A model generated the notes under the pieces. It saw only the letters and a program-made list of their open reading frames with translations. It was not told where the DNA came from and searched no databases. Shown piece after piece: positions 55,474 to 64,000 of a DNA stretch of 64,000 nt. The position numbers and the translations under genes are program-made. The stretch comes from Rhizobium sp. BK316. Its GTDB lineage: Bacteria > Pseudomonadota > Alphaproteobacteria > Rhizobiales > Rhizobiaceae. The stretch is from positions 124,001-188,000 of the forward strand of contig NZ_JACHZR010000003.1 of assembly GCF_014193695.1 (NCBI RefSeq), read 5' to 3'. Positions within the stretch are counted from its first letter, which is position 1, and every line of letters starts with the position of its first letter.

Positions 55474-57378
55474 ATGTCTGTTCCAAGCCTTTGCCGCCTG
55501 AGCACCGCGCTCGTCTGCCTTCTTTCGATTGTGCCATCGCTTGCCGCCGCCGAGCAGGCCACGGCGGCGAAAGCGCCTTATGTGGAGGCCGGAAACACCA
55601 ACAAGCGCGGCGACGCGTGCTTCTCGACAGTGGACACCAATGCCGCCGTCCATCTTCTCTCCGGCTTCCTCGACGTATGGACGCCGCGCACGCCATTCGT
55701 CGATGCCGGCGTAGAGGCCCCAGCCAAGGATAATTGCCCCGCGGTTGCCAAAACGGATTGGGACGGCATTCCCTTCAGCAAGACCGACGGCCAGGTCGTC
55801 AACAAACTCGTCCATGACGCCAATATCGCCTATGTCGTCAAGGCGACGAAGGCGCGGACGGACGATCAGGCGGTTGCCGCTTATCTCGACGATCGCCGCG
55901 GCAAGAATGCCAGTATCGTCGATGGCCTTGGTCCGCTGACCGATGCCTGGAAGGCCGGCTCCAAGCAGACCACGACGATCACCGAAGTCGCGGCCGATGC
56001 GACGACGGTCAAATACGACGACAAGGGCAACAATCGCGGCGCCGGCAGCAAGCCGGACGCGGAAAACAAGACCGACGCCAATCCGGACATGGGCCTTGCC
56101 ATCGACTTCATCAACGCCGCAAGCGGTGACGGTTCGACGGAGCCCGCCAAGCGTTATTTCAAATATGGCCGTCCCTACCGCTGGAGCCAGGAGGTATCGG
56201 TCGTCCCGACGCTGGAGCCCGCCAAGAGCGGCAAGCCGGTCGAGGACGGCGGCTTCCCGAGCGGGCATACGGCGGAAGCCTGGCGGGATGCGCTCGCCAT
56301 GGCCTATCTCGTACCGCAGCGCTTTCAGGAGATGATCACGCGCGCCAGCGAACTGGGCGAAGATCGTATCCTTGCCGGCATGCATTCGCCGCTCGACGTC
56401 ATGGGTGGCCGCATGCTCGGCACCGCCACGGTCGTCTATAATCTGAACAAGGCCGACAACGCCGCGCTGAAGAGCGATGCTTACACCCAAGCGCAGTTAT
56501 GGCTCATTGCCAAATCAGGCGTTGCGGATGCGGGCGCGCTCGAAGTCGTGGCTCATGCAGCGCCGCTCGCCGCAGACCGTTTCGCTGATCATGACGCCAA
56601 CCGCGCTTACGTGCTGCAGCGCCTGAGCTACGGCCTGCCCACCATCCATGGGACCGACCAGCCGGCCCGCGTGCCGCAGGGGGCCGAAGCGCTTCTCGAA
56701 ACGCGTCTGCCCTATCTCGACGGCGAGCAGCGCCGCGACGTGCTTGGCACGACGGAGATCGCCTCGGGCTATCCGCTGCTCGATGATGCTGAGGGCTATG
56801 GCCGCCTCAACCTGTTTGCCGCGGCAGACGGCTACGGCGCCTTCGATCAGGACGTGATCGTGACGATGGATGCCGCAAAGGGCGGCTTCAACGCGATTGA
56901 TACTTGGCGCAACGATATCGGCGGCAAGGGCAAACTGGCGAAGCGCGGCAGCGGCATTCTCGGCCTTTCCGGCGCTAACAGCTATACCGGCGGCACGGTG
57001 CTGGAAGAAGGCGCGCTGGTGGCAGGCTCGCCCTCGGCCCTTGGCACCGGCGGACTGTCCGTGAACGGCGGCTCTCTCGTCCTGGCGGCCGATAAGCCCC
57101 TGACTGTGGGCGGTGATTATCAGCAGCTCGCCAATACCGTGGCGAAGCCGACGCTCGGTGCTGACCGTGCGGGCACGCTGGTCATCGCGGGCAATGCGAT
57201 ACTCTCCGGCGCTCTCGACGTCACACTTGCCCCAGGCTACGCCCCGGCGCCCGGAACGAAGATCGAGATCCTGAAGGCAAGAGCCGTCACCGGCATCTTC
57301 GACAAGTTCACCATCTCCGGCCACAAGGCGACCCTTTCCTACGGCCCGACGTCGGTCACCTTGACGATCGGCGGATAA
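55474..57378 (+). CDS. PAP2-type acid phosphatase with C-terminal autotransporter-type repeat
   Basis: 634 residues. Signal peptide about 1-26 (LVCLLSIVPSLAAA). The phosphatase domain has the three PAP2 motifs: K226-x6-R233-P234, PSGH at 262-265, and R298-x5-H304-x3-D308. The C-terminal third (about 490-634) carries a passenger-associated repeat (LGLSGANSYTGGTVLEEGALVAG) and beta-rich sequence ending at VTLTIGG, but no outer-membrane barrel follows. It should hydrolyse phosphomonoesters in the periplasm or outside. ATG 55474 was chosen because the signal peptide begins there. Divergent from the kinase. Confidence 0.85.
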   Translation: MSVPSLCRLSTALVCLLSIVPSLAAAEQATAAKAPYVEAGNTNKRGDACFSTVDTNAAVHLLSGFLDVWTPRTPFVDAGVEAPAKDNCPAVAKTDWDGIPFSKTDGQVVNKLVHDANIAYVVKATKARTDDQAVAAYLDDRRGKNASIVDGLGPLTDAWKAGSKQTTTITEVAADATTVKYDDKGNNRGAGSKPDAENKTDANPDMGLAIDFINAASGDGSTEPAKRYFKYGRPYRWSQEVSVVPTLEPAKSGKPVEDGGFPSGHTAEAWRDALAMAYLVPQRFQEMITRASELGEDRILAGMHSPLDVMGGRMLGTATVVYNLNKADNAALKSDAYTQAQLWLIAKSGVADAGALEVVAHAAPLAADRFADHDANRAYVLQRLSYGLPTIHGTDQPARVPQGAEALLETRLPYLDGEQRRDVLGTTEIASGYPLLDDAEGYGRLNLFAAADGYGAFDQDVIVTMDAAKGGFNAIDTWRNDIGGKGKLAKRGSGILGLSGANSYTGGTVLEEGALVAGSPSALGTGGLSVNGGSLVLAADKPLTVGGDYQQLANTVAKPTLGADRAGTLVIAGNAILSGALDVTLAPGYAPAPGTKIEILKARAVTGIFDKFTISGHKATLSYGPTSVTLTIGG

Positions 57379-57391
57379 TATCGAACTGGCA

Positions 57392-57427
57392 GGGCGTCCT
57401 CTCCGCGGGATGCCCCGTCTTGTCTTT
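57392..57427 (+). terminator. Possible terminator after the phosphatase gene
   Basis: An 8-bp stem with one G-T pair (57392-57399 with 57408-57415), an 8-base loop, then CGTCTTGTCTTT, a weak T-run. Confidence 0.5.
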
Positions 57428-57563
57428 ACCTGCCCGTTTGCCCCTGCCGCCTACGTCATTTTGCGTATGTGTTTTTGCGTTGCAGCACCCGATAGTTCTT
57501 TAAGCAACAGTTAATCTCCGTTTCCGGCCCTGTTGCGGAACAAGAAGAGGGGAGTTCAACCAG

Positions 57564-58856
57564 ATGAATCTCAGATCCACTATTACAGGCGCAGCGCTCG
57601 GCGCAGTCATGGCCGCATCGGCCGCCTTCCACGGTGCGGTTGCCGCCGACGACACGATCAAGGTCGGCGTTCTGCACTCGCTTTCCGGCACGATGGCGAT
57701 TTCCGAAACGACGCTGAAAGACGCCATGCTGATGCTCATCGACGAGCAGAACAAGAAGGGCGGTCTCCTCGGCAAGAAGCTCGAAGCCGTCGTCGTCGAT
57801 CCGGCTTCCGACTGGCCGCTCTTTGCCGAAAAGGCCCGCGAGCTGATCGAAAAGGACAAGGTTGCGGCCGTTTTCGGTTGCTGGACCTCCTCTTCTCGCA
57901 AGTCGGTCCTGCCGGTTTTCGAAGAGCTGAACTCGCTGCTCTTCTACCCGGTCCAGTACGAGGGTGAAGAATCCTCGCGCAATATCTTCTACACGGGTGC
58001 CGCTCCGAACCAGCAGGCGATCCCGGCCGTCGACTACCTGATGAACACCGAAGGCGTAAAGCGCTTCGTGCTCGAAGGCACCGACTATGTCTACCCGCGC
58101 ACGACCAACAAGATCCTGGAAGCCTATCTGGAATCCAAGGGCATTCCGAAGGAAGACATCCTCATCAACTACACGCCGTTCGGCTTCTCCGACTGGCAAA
58201 CGGAAGTTTCCAAGATCAAGGAATTCGGTTCGGCCGGCAAGAAGACGGCCGTCGTCTCCACCATCAACGGTGACGCCAACGTTCCTTTCTACAAGGAACT
58301 CGGCAACCAGGGCATCAAGGCGACCGATATCCCTGTCGTCGCCTTCTCGGTCGGCGAAGAAGAGCTTGCCGGTCTCGACACCAAGCCGCTTGTCGGCCAT
58401 CTCGCCGCCTGGAATTACTTCGAATCGGTCGATACGCCGATCAACAAGAAGTTCATCAAGGAATGGCATGCTTACACAAAGAACGACAAGCGTGTGACCA
58501 ACGACCCGATGGAAGCTGCCTATATCGGCTTCAACGCCTGGGTTAAGGCCGTCCAAGCTGCCGGCACGACCGATACGGATGCGGTTCTCGACCACATCAT
58601 CGGCGTCTCTGTTCCGAACCTCTCCGGCGGCACCGCGACCGTCATGCCGAACCACCACATCACCAAGCCGGTGCTGATCGGTGAAATCCAGGCCGACGGC
58701 CAGTTCGAAATCGTTCAGCAGACCCCCGCGGTCGTCGGCGACGAATGGTCCGACTTCCTGCCGGACTCCAAGGATCTGATCTCCGATTGGCGCAAGCCGA
58801 TGAACTGCGGCAACTTCAACGTTGCCACCGGCAAGTGCGGCGGCAAGGGTTCCTGA
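57564..58856 (+). CDS. urtA: Urea ABC transporter substrate-binding protein
   Basis: 430 residues. Signal peptide (about 1-27, ending HGAVAA), mature part DDTIKVGVLHSLSGTMAISE, which is the UrtA signature. Further blocks: FGCWTSSSRKSVLPVFEELNSLLFYPVQYEGEE, and FNVATGKCGGKGS at the end. It captures urea (or short amides) in the periplasm. AGAGGGGAG precedes the ATG. The preceding 185 bases hold the operon promoter. Confidence 0.96.
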   Translation: MNLRSTITGAALGAVMAASAAFHGAVAADDTIKVGVLHSLSGTMAISETTLKDAMLMLIDEQNKKGGLLGKKLEAVVVDPASDWPLFAEKARELIEKDKVAAVFGCWTSSSRKSVLPVFEELNSLLFYPVQYEGEESSRNIFYTGAAPNQQAIPAVDYLMNTEGVKRFVLEGTDYVYPRTTNKILEAYLESKGIPKEDILINYTPFGFSDWQTEVSKIKEFGSAGKKTAVVSTINGDANVPFYKELGNQGIKATDIPVVAFSVGEEELAGLDTKPLVGHLAAWNYFESVDTPINKKFIKEWHAYTKNDKRVTNDPMEAAYIGFNAWVKAVQAAGTTDTDAVLDHIIGVSVPNLSGGTATVMPNHHITKPVLIGEIQADGQFEIVQQTPAVVGDEWSDFLPDSKDLISDWRKPMNCGNFNVATGKCGGKGS

Positions 58857-58885
58857 GTTAGCCCGTTCGACATGAGCCACTAAGA

Positions 58886-58916
58886 CTTCCGTCCGGATTT
58901 CAGATCCGGGCGGAAG
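58886..58916 (+). other. Hairpin between urtA and urtB
   Basis: A 13-bp stem with one or two wobble pairs (58886-58898 with 58904-58916) and loop TTCAG, not followed by a T-run. Similar structures after binding-protein genes in ABC operons stabilise the upstream mRNA and reduce expression of permease genes; that use is inferred. Confidence 0.55.
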
Positions 58917-58960
58917 CTTCGTCCCCAGCGGTTGCTACGATAATTTAGGCGGGAAAGCCG

Positions 58961-60595
58961 ATGTATCGCGCCATCAAGATCTTTCTTTTGACTGTTTGCC
59001 TCGCGTTTTCGGGGCTGGCGCTTGCCGGCGTGACGGCAGGACTCAAAGCTCAGGATGATGTCCACGCTCTTGTCGATGCGCTCGGCGTCGGCGGTTTTCC
59101 GGAGCGCGAAGCGGCCATCAAGGCGCTCGTCGCTTCCAAGGATGCGCATGTCAGCCAGATATTGCAGCAACTGAGCGATGGCCTTCTCTACGTCAATTCC
59201 GACGCGGGAGGCCCCGTCCTCGTTCAGGGCGGCACGGATGACGAGCCGACCTATTCCGATCCGCTCACCGGTGAAGCAGTTGCAGATATCGATCCCGACA
59301 CGATGTCGAAGGTCAGGATCAACAATTCGGTGCGTACGCTCATCGGCACATTGATGAGCCAGATGACGCTGTTGAGCCCTGATCGCGGCGCCCGCCTTGC
59401 AGCCGCCCAGGGGCTCCTTAAGGATGCCGATCCCGCCAATCTCGATTTGCTGAATTCGGCGCTGGCGGATGAGAAGGATGGCGAGATCAAGAGCACGATG
59501 GAAGCGGCGCGCGCCGTCATGGTGCTGAAGAGCGATGCGAGCGCCGACGAGAAGAGGCAGGCGATCGATACGGTTGCCGCACGTGGCGGCCGCGATGCGC
59601 TGACCATCCTCACTACGGCGTTGGCAACCGCGCCCGACGATCTCAAACCTGCCATTCAGACGCATATCTCGACCATCAACCGCAGCCTCGCTCTCTGGAA
59701 TATCGTCCAGAATGTCTGGTACGGCCTTTCGCTCGGCTCGGTGCTGCTGCTTGCTGCCATCGGCCTTGCCATCACCTTCGGCGTCATGGGCGTCATCAAC
59801 ATGGCGCATGGCGAAATGGTGATGATCGGCGCCTACACGACCTATGTCGTGCAGGAATATATCACCGCGAATTTTCCCGGCATGGCCGACTATTCGCTGG
59901 CCTTTGCCGTGCCTGCCGCCTTCGTCTTCACCGGTTTCGTCGGTCTCATCATCGAGCGCGTCGTCATCCGCTATCTCTACGGCCGGCCGCTGGAAACGCT
60001 GCTGGCCACCTGGGGCGTGTCGCTGATCCTGCAGCAGGCGGTGCGCACGGTCTTCGGCCCGACCAACCGCGAGGTGCGCAATCCGAGTTGGATGTCGGGT
60101 GCTTTCGAACTCGGCGGGTTGTCGATCACCTGGAACCGTCTCTGGATCATCGTCTTCTCGATGGCGGTTTTCGTGACGCTGCTGATGCTCTTGAAGCGCT
60201 CCGCCTTCGGCCTGCAGATGCGCGCGGTCACACAGAACCGGCGCATGGCTTCGTCCATGGGTATTCGCACCGGCTGGGTCGATGCATTTACCTTCGCACT
60301 TGGGTCCGGCATTGCCGGCATGGCGGGTGTGGCGCTCTCGCAGATCGATAACGTCTCTCCGAACCTCGGCCAGAGCTACATCATCGACAGTTTCATGGTC
60401 GTGGTCTTCGGCGGCGTCGGCAATCTCTGGGGCACACTCGTCGGCGCTCTGTCGCTCGGCGTCGTCAACAAGTTCCTCGAACCCTTTGCCGGTGCCGTGC
60501 TCGGCAAGATCCTAGTGCTCGTCCTCATCATTCTCTTCATCCAGAAGCGTCCGCGCGGGCTCTTCGCACTCAAAGGAAGGGCGGTGGAAGCATGA
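58961..60595 (+). CDS. urtB: Urea ABC transporter permease UrtB
   Basis: 544 residues. A signal-like helix and a periplasmic helical domain (about 25-240, with repeated short helices such as DLDLL and ADEKRQAIDTV) precede the LivH-like permease core, which begins IVQNVWYGLSLGSVLLLAAIGLAITFGVMGVINMAHGEMVMIGAY. The N-terminal domain is normal for proteobacterial UrtB and absent in shorter cyanobacterial ones. GGGAAAG precedes the ATG. Its stop overlaps the urtC start (ATGA). Confidence 0.95.
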   Translation: MYRAIKIFLLTVCLAFSGLALAGVTAGLKAQDDVHALVDALGVGGFPEREAAIKALVASKDAHVSQILQQLSDGLLYVNSDAGGPVLVQGGTDDEPTYSDPLTGEAVADIDPDTMSKVRINNSVRTLIGTLMSQMTLLSPDRGARLAAAQGLLKDADPANLDLLNSALADEKDGEIKSTMEAARAVMVLKSDASADEKRQAIDTVAARGGRDALTILTTALATAPDDLKPAIQTHISTINRSLALWNIVQNVWYGLSLGSVLLLAAIGLAITFGVMGVINMAHGEMVMIGAYTTYVVQEYITANFPGMADYSLAFAVPAAFVFTGFVGLIIERVVIRYLYGRPLETLLATWGVSLILQQAVRTVFGPTNREVRNPSWMSGAFELGGLSITWNRLWIIVFSMAVFVTLLMLLKRSAFGLQMRAVTQNRRMASSMGIRTGWVDAFTFALGSGIAGMAGVALSQIDNVSPNLGQSYIIDSFMVVVFGGVGNLWGTLVGALSLGVVNKFLEPFAGAVLGKILVLVLIILFIQKRPRGLFALKGRAVEA

Positions 60596-61755
60596 TTACG
60601 GCCTTCCTTCTCCGGTCTCTCGATCGCCGGATCTCCATTGCTATCGCCATTCTGCTGGTGATCGCGGTTCTGGTGCCGGTGCTGAACCTCGCGACCGCGG
60701 CGGATAATCCGCTGCATGTGCCGACCTATATCATGGCGCTGTTCGGCAAGTACCTGACCTATGCGCTCTTGGCGCTGGCGCTCGATCTCGTCTGGGGCTT
60801 CTGCGGCATTCTCTCGCTCGGCCACGGCGCCTTCTTTGCGCTCGGCGGTTATGCGATGGGCATGTATCTGATGCGGCAGATCGGCCCGCGCGGCGTCTAT
60901 GGCGATCCTATCCTGCCTGACTTCATGGTCTTCCTGAACTGGAAGGAACTGCCGTGGTTCTGGTACGGCTTCGACCAGTTCTGGTTTGCGGCACTAATGG
61001 TGCTGCTCGTACCTGGTCTGCTCGCTTTCATCTTTGGCTGGTTTGCCTTCCGCTCGCGCGTCAACGGCGTGTATCTCTCTATCATCACGCAGGCCATGAC
61101 CTATGCGCTGCTGCTTGCCTTCTTCCGCAACGACATGGGCTTCGGCGGCAACAATGGCATGACCGACTTCAAGGATATCCTTGGTTTCAACGTGCAGGCG
61201 GACGGCACGCGTGCGACGCTCTTTGCAGTCACCGCAATCTTCCTGGCACTCTCGCTGATGATTGCCTCGGCGATCGTGCGGTCGAAATTCGGCAAGGTGC
61301 TGGTCGGCGTGCGTGATGCGGAAAGCCGCACGCGCTTCCTTGGCTACCGTGTCGAGCATTTCAAGCTCTTCACCTTTGTCGTCTCGGCGATGATGGCGGG
61401 CATTGCCGGCGCACTCTACGTGCCGCAGGTCGGCATCATCAATCCCGGCGAATTCGCGCCGGCCAACTCCATCGAAGTCGTCATCTGGACGGCGGTCGGC
61501 GGACGGGCGACGCTGATCGGGTCGATCATCGGCGCGATCCTCGTCAACGGCGGCAAGACGATCTTTACCGGCCTCTTCCCCGATTACTGGCTGTTTGCGC
61601 TCGGCGGTCTCTTCGTGCTTGTCACGCTGCTTCTGCCGAAGGGCATTGTCGGCACGATCGCCCAATATCTCGGCAAGCGGAAGCCTGTATCCAATGGCGT
61701 GCCGCCGGCCGCTGCCGAAGAAGGCGTCGACGCAAAAATCCAGGCTGCGGAGTAG
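60592..61755 (+). CDS. urtC: Urea ABC transporter permease UrtC
   Basis: 387 residues, LivM-like permease. Block YLTYALLALALDLVWGFCGILSLGHGAFFALGGYAMGMYL is characteristic of UrtC, as is the loop with GPRGVYGDP. The C-terminal VGGRATLIGSIIGAILVNG is conserved. It is coupled to urtB through overlapping codons and followed after 3 bases by urtD. Confidence 0.95.
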   Translation: MITAFLLRSLDRRISIAIAILLVIAVLVPVLNLATAADNPLHVPTYIMALFGKYLTYALLALALDLVWGFCGILSLGHGAFFALGGYAMGMYLMRQIGPRGVYGDPILPDFMVFLNWKELPWFWYGFDQFWFAALMVLLVPGLLAFIFGWFAFRSRVNGVYLSIITQAMTYALLLAFFRNDMGFGGNNGMTDFKDILGFNVQADGTRATLFAVTAIFLALSLMIASAIVRSKFGKVLVGVRDAESRTRFLGYRVEHFKLFTFVVSAMMAGIAGALYVPQVGIINPGEFAPANSIEVVIWTAVGGRATLIGSIIGAILVNGGKTIFTGLFPDYWLFALGGLFVLVTLLLPKGIVGTIAQYLGKRKPVSNGVPPAAAEEGVDAKIQAAE

Positions 61756-61758
61756 ACC

Positions 61759-62514
61759 ATGATCCCCGACGTCAAACCCAACAGCGTGCTCTATCTCAAT
61801 GGTGTCTCGGTCTCCTTCGATGGTTTCAAGGCGCTGAATTCGCTCTCTATCGTCATTGAACCGGGTGAACTGAGAGCGATCATCGGCCCGAACGGCGCCG
61901 GCAAGACGACGATGATGGATATCATCACCGGCAAGACCCGGCCGGATGAAGGCGAGGTCTTTTTCAATGGCAATATCGACCTGACCAAGAGAGACGAGGC
62001 CGATATTGCCCAGCTCGGCATCGGCCGGAAATTCCAGAAGCCGACGGTCTTCGAAAGCCATACGGTCTGGGACAATCTCGAACTGGCGCTGAACCGCCGT
62101 CGCACGGTATTCTCGACGCTCTTCTATCGGTTGTCCGGCGAGGACAAGGACCGTATCGAGGAAATCCTGGAGACGGTGCGGCTGACGCATCGCCGCGATG
62201 AGTTCGCCGCCAACCTGTCGCATGGGCAGAAACAGTGGCTGGAGATCGGCATGCTGCTGGCGCAGGAGCCGAAGCTCCTGCTCGTCGACGAACCGGTAGC
62301 GGGCATGACCGATGCCGAGACGGCGGAGACAGCGATCCTGCTCAAGGATATCGCCAAGACACGGTCGGTCGTCGTCGTGGAGCACGATATGGGTTTCATT
62401 CGCGATCTCGGCGTGAAGGTAACCTGCCTTGCGGAAGGTTCGGTGCTGGCGGAAGGATCCATCGATTTCGTCAGCAACGATCCGAAAGTGATCGAGAACT
62501 ATCTGGGGCGCTGA
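61759..62514 (+). CDS. urtD: Urea ABC transporter ATPase UrtD
   Basis: 251 residues, LivG-like. Walker [17 protein letters not shown], signature-region NLSHGQKQWLEIGMLLAQ (the LSHGQ variant typical of UrtD), Walker B LLLVDEPVAGMT, H-loop VEHDMGFIRDLG. It supplies energy with UrtE. The next gene begins one base after its stop. Confidence 0.95.
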   Translation: MIPDVKPNSVLYLNGVSVSFDGFKALNSLSIVIEPGELRAIIGPNGAGKTTMMDIITGKTRPDEGEVFFNGNIDLTKRDEADIAQLGIGRKFQKPTVFESHTVWDNLELALNRRRTVFSTLFYRLSGEDKDRIEEILETVRLTHRRDEFAANLSHGQKQWLEIGMLLAQEPKLLLVDEPVAGMTDAETAETAILLKDIAKTRSVVVVEHDMGFIRDLGVKVTCLAEGSVLAEGSIDFVSNDPKVIENYLGR

Positions 62515-62515
62515 G

Positions 62516-63211
62516 ATGCTGACCGTTGAAAATGCAAATCTTCATTATGGTGCTGCACAGGCGCTGCGCGGCATCTCGATCAAGGCCGAGATGGGCAAGA
62601 TCACCTGCGTGCTCGGGCGTAACGGTGTCGGCAAGAGTTCGCTCTTGCGCGCCGTCACAGGCCAGCACCCGATATCGGCGGGAACCATCACGTTCAACGA
62701 TGCGAAGCTCAACGGCCTGCCGCCCTTTGCCCGCGCCAAGCAGGGCATCGGCTATGTGCCGCAGGGGCGTGAAATATTCCCACTGCTGACCGTCAAGGAA
62801 AACCTCGAGACCGGCTTTGCTCCGCTTGGCCGCCGCGACCGCAACATCCCCGACGATATCTTCAGTCTCTTCCCGGTGCTGAAGTCGATGTTGTCGCGTC
62901 GCGGCGGCGATCTTTCGGGCGGGCAGCAGCAGCAGTTGGCGATCGGCCGGGCGATGGTCACGCGGCCGAAAATCCTTGTGCTCGACGAGCCGACCGAAGG
63001 TATCCAGCCTTCTATCATCAAGGATATCGGCCGGGCGATCCGTTACCTGCGTGATTCCACCGGCATGGCGATCCTGCTGGTCGAACAGTATCTCGATTTC
63101 TGCCGCGAGCTTGCCGACTATGTGTACATCATGGATCGCGGCGAGATCGTTCACGAAGGTCTTGCCGAGACGCTGGACACGCCGGAAGCGCGCCGCCATC
63201 TAACCGTATGA
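62516..63211 (+). CDS. urtE: Urea ABC transporter ATPase UrtE
   Basis: 231 residues, LivF-like. Walker [17 protein letters not shown] (the family form), Q-loop [15 protein letters not shown], signature [16 protein letters not shown], Walker [15 protein letters not shown]-loop VEQYLDFC. Last gene of urtABCDE. A strong hairpin follows 20 bases later. Confidence 0.95.
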   Translation: MLTVENANLHYGAAQALRGISIKAEMGKITCVLGRNGVGKSSLLRAVTGQHPISAGTITFNDAKLNGLPPFARAKQGIGYVPQGREIFPLLTVKENLETGFAPLGRRDRNIPDDIFSLFPVLKSMLSRRGGDLSGGQQQQLAIGRAMVTRPKILVLDEPTEGIQPSIIKDIGRAIRYLRDSTGMAILLVEQYLDFCRELADYVYIMDRGEIVHEGLAETLDTPEARRHLTV

Positions 63212-63230
63212 TCTTTCTGGCCAACTCGCC

Positions 63231-63261
63231 GGCATCTGCCGCATTTTGCGGCAGATGCCTT
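63231..63261 (+). terminator. Perfect 13-bp hairpin between urtE and ureD
   Basis: GGCATCTGCCGCA (63231-63243) pairs perfectly with TGCGGCAGATGCC (63247-63259), loop TTT. Only two T follow, so it may terminate partially or act as an mRNA end-protecting structure, while leaving read-through into urease genes. Confidence 0.6.
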
Positions 63262-63387
63262 CCGCGCCATCCTTACGGCCCGTGGGGGTACGGGCTCTCG
63301 GAAAGCGGCATGGGACTTGCTTTGTTGCAGTCAACAGACACATTCAACGCAAGATGCCAGACAGGATGGCATCTGCACGGGGGTGGC

Positions 63388-64000
63388 ATGACAGGCGCGG
63401 CGGCGGGCATCACGAGACCGCAGAGAGCGGAAGGACGCGGGCATCTTGCTGCCAAGGTGCAGGATGGGCGTACGCGAATCCGTGAGCTTTATCAGGAAGG
63501 TGCGGCAAAGATCCGTCTGCCGGATACATTTGATGCCTCGATGGAGGCTGTCATCATCAACACGGCCGGCGGGCTGACCGGCGGCGACCGGATGAACTGG
63601 AGCGTATCGGCGGGGGCGGGTACGCGCATCGATGTGACGACCCAGGCCTGCGAGAAGATCTACAAGGCATCGGCCGGCACGGCAGAGGTGACGACGCAGA
63701 TCGAGGTCGGGCCGGGTGCCCGCGTCGACTGGCTGCCGCAGGAGACCATTCTTTTCGATCGCGCCTCGCTGTTTCGCCGTCTGGATGTCGATCTCGACGA
63801 CAGCGCGGAGTTCCTTGCCGTCGAAGCCATCCTGCTCGGTCGCACAGCCATGGGCGAGACGATGGAGACGGGGCTGTTTCGCGATCGCTGGCGCATCCGC
63901 CGCTCGGGCCAACTTGTTCATGCCGAGGAACTGCGCCTTTCCGATGCCGTTGCGCTGCTGGCGGCAGAGCAGGCTGTGCTTGGCGGGCAGGTGGCCTTCG
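63388..64000 (+). CDS. ureD: Urease accessory protein UreD, partial at right edge
   Basis: At least 204 residues; the end is outside the window. The N terminus ([27 protein letters not shown]) leads to the family blocks [25 protein letters not shown] and [20 protein letters not shown]. UreD (UreH) forms the nickel-loading complex with UreF and UreG on apo-urease. The start is ATG 63388; other upstream ATGs are out of frame. The remaining urease genes should follow to the right. Urea imported by Urt would be its downstream substrate. Confidence 0.92.
   Translation, partial: MTGAAAGITRPQRAEGRGHLAAKVQDGRTRIRELYQEGAAKIRLPDTFDASMEAVIINTAGGLTGGDRMNWSVSAGAGTRIDVTTQACEKIYKASAGTAEVTTQIEVGPGARVDWLPQETILFDRASLFRRLDVDLDDSAEFLAVEAILLGRTAMGETMETGLFRDRWRIRRSGQLVHAEELRLSDAVALLAAEQAVLGGQVAF

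Noticed and set aside
57379..57563. Search for a guanidine-type riboswitch or a sigma-54 (-24/-12) promoter upstream of urtA
   Set aside because: No matching conserved ykkC-type core and no TGGCAC-N5-TTGC pattern was found by eye; nitrogen control remains possible through other elements.
57456..58880. Long open frame antisense to urtA (474 codons)
   Set aside because: Opposite-strand shadow of a strongly conserved gene in GC-rich DNA; its translation is Asp/Arg/Val-rich with no family motif and no ribosome site.
60994..62385. Antisense open frame across urtC-urtD (463 codons)
   Set aside because: Covers two sense genes with clear Walker motifs and permease signatures; no family content.

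Overview
The window is a continuous piece of a GC-rich alphaproteobacterial chromosome. It is most likely from Rhizobium in the R. leguminosarum/R. etli group. The evidence is the ctrA-chpT-sciP cell-cycle genes, an EipA (DUF1134) protein, a PssA-type sugar transferase next to cysQ, a Bra-type branched-chain amino acid ABC operon carrying a DUF6867 gene, and a urtABCDE-ureD urea locus. No tRNA, rRNA, insertion sequence, prophage or CRISPR array was seen. Gene density is high and base composition looks even, so there is no obvious recently acquired island. The species assignment is inference from gene content only.

1-17.5 kb holds three multidrug efflux systems and their regulators: an RND pump cut by the left edge, a MarR-EmrA-EmrB cluster, and a LysR-hydrolase-RND cluster. 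Between them lie a 3-methyladenine glycosylase, two small conserved proteins, and a LysR regulator divergent from two SDR oxidoreductases. 17.5-31.7 kb has a two-gene sugar-acid operon (GarR-like reductase, IlvD/Edd-like dehydratase), a PAS-GGDEF-EAL protein, two KTSC-domain proteins flanking an unknown membrane protein, a small exported protein, a GNAT enzyme, a DMT transporter, purA, a large Glu/Pro/Ala-rich membrane protein and rpoH.

31.9-40.5 kb starts with an entericidin-like lipoprotein, an RluA-type pseudouridine synthase, a SpoU methyltransferase and a coiled-coil membrane protein. It then enters a cell-cycle block: eipA, chpT, an atypical receiver protein, ctrA, fliJ and, 1.3 kb further, sciP. 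Intergenic sequences here carry CtrA-like TTAA-N7-TTAA motifs, and GANTC sites cluster upstream of ctrA. ChpT passes phosphate to CtrA and SciP antagonises CtrA in Caulobacter, so the block brings the master regulator together with its phosphodonor and an inhibitor.

40.8-51 kb contains an orphan LuxR-type regulator, pssA (exopolysaccharide initiation), cysQ, the five-part branched-chain amino acid transporter with an extra small membrane protein, and a D-2-hydroxyacid dehydrogenase. 51-64 kb looks like a nitrogen-acquisition region: a LuxR-type response regulator overlapping a 1127-residue hybrid kinase whose N-terminal half is an NCS1-type permease, a PAP2 acid phosphatase with an orphan autotransporter-type repeat tail, the urea ABC transporter urtABCDE, and the start of ureD. 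The permease-kinase/response-regulator pair next to urea uptake and urease is the most interesting candidate for an uncharacterised sensing system. The second most interesting is a hydrolase-fold protein lacking its catalytic Ser and His in the LysR-RND operon.
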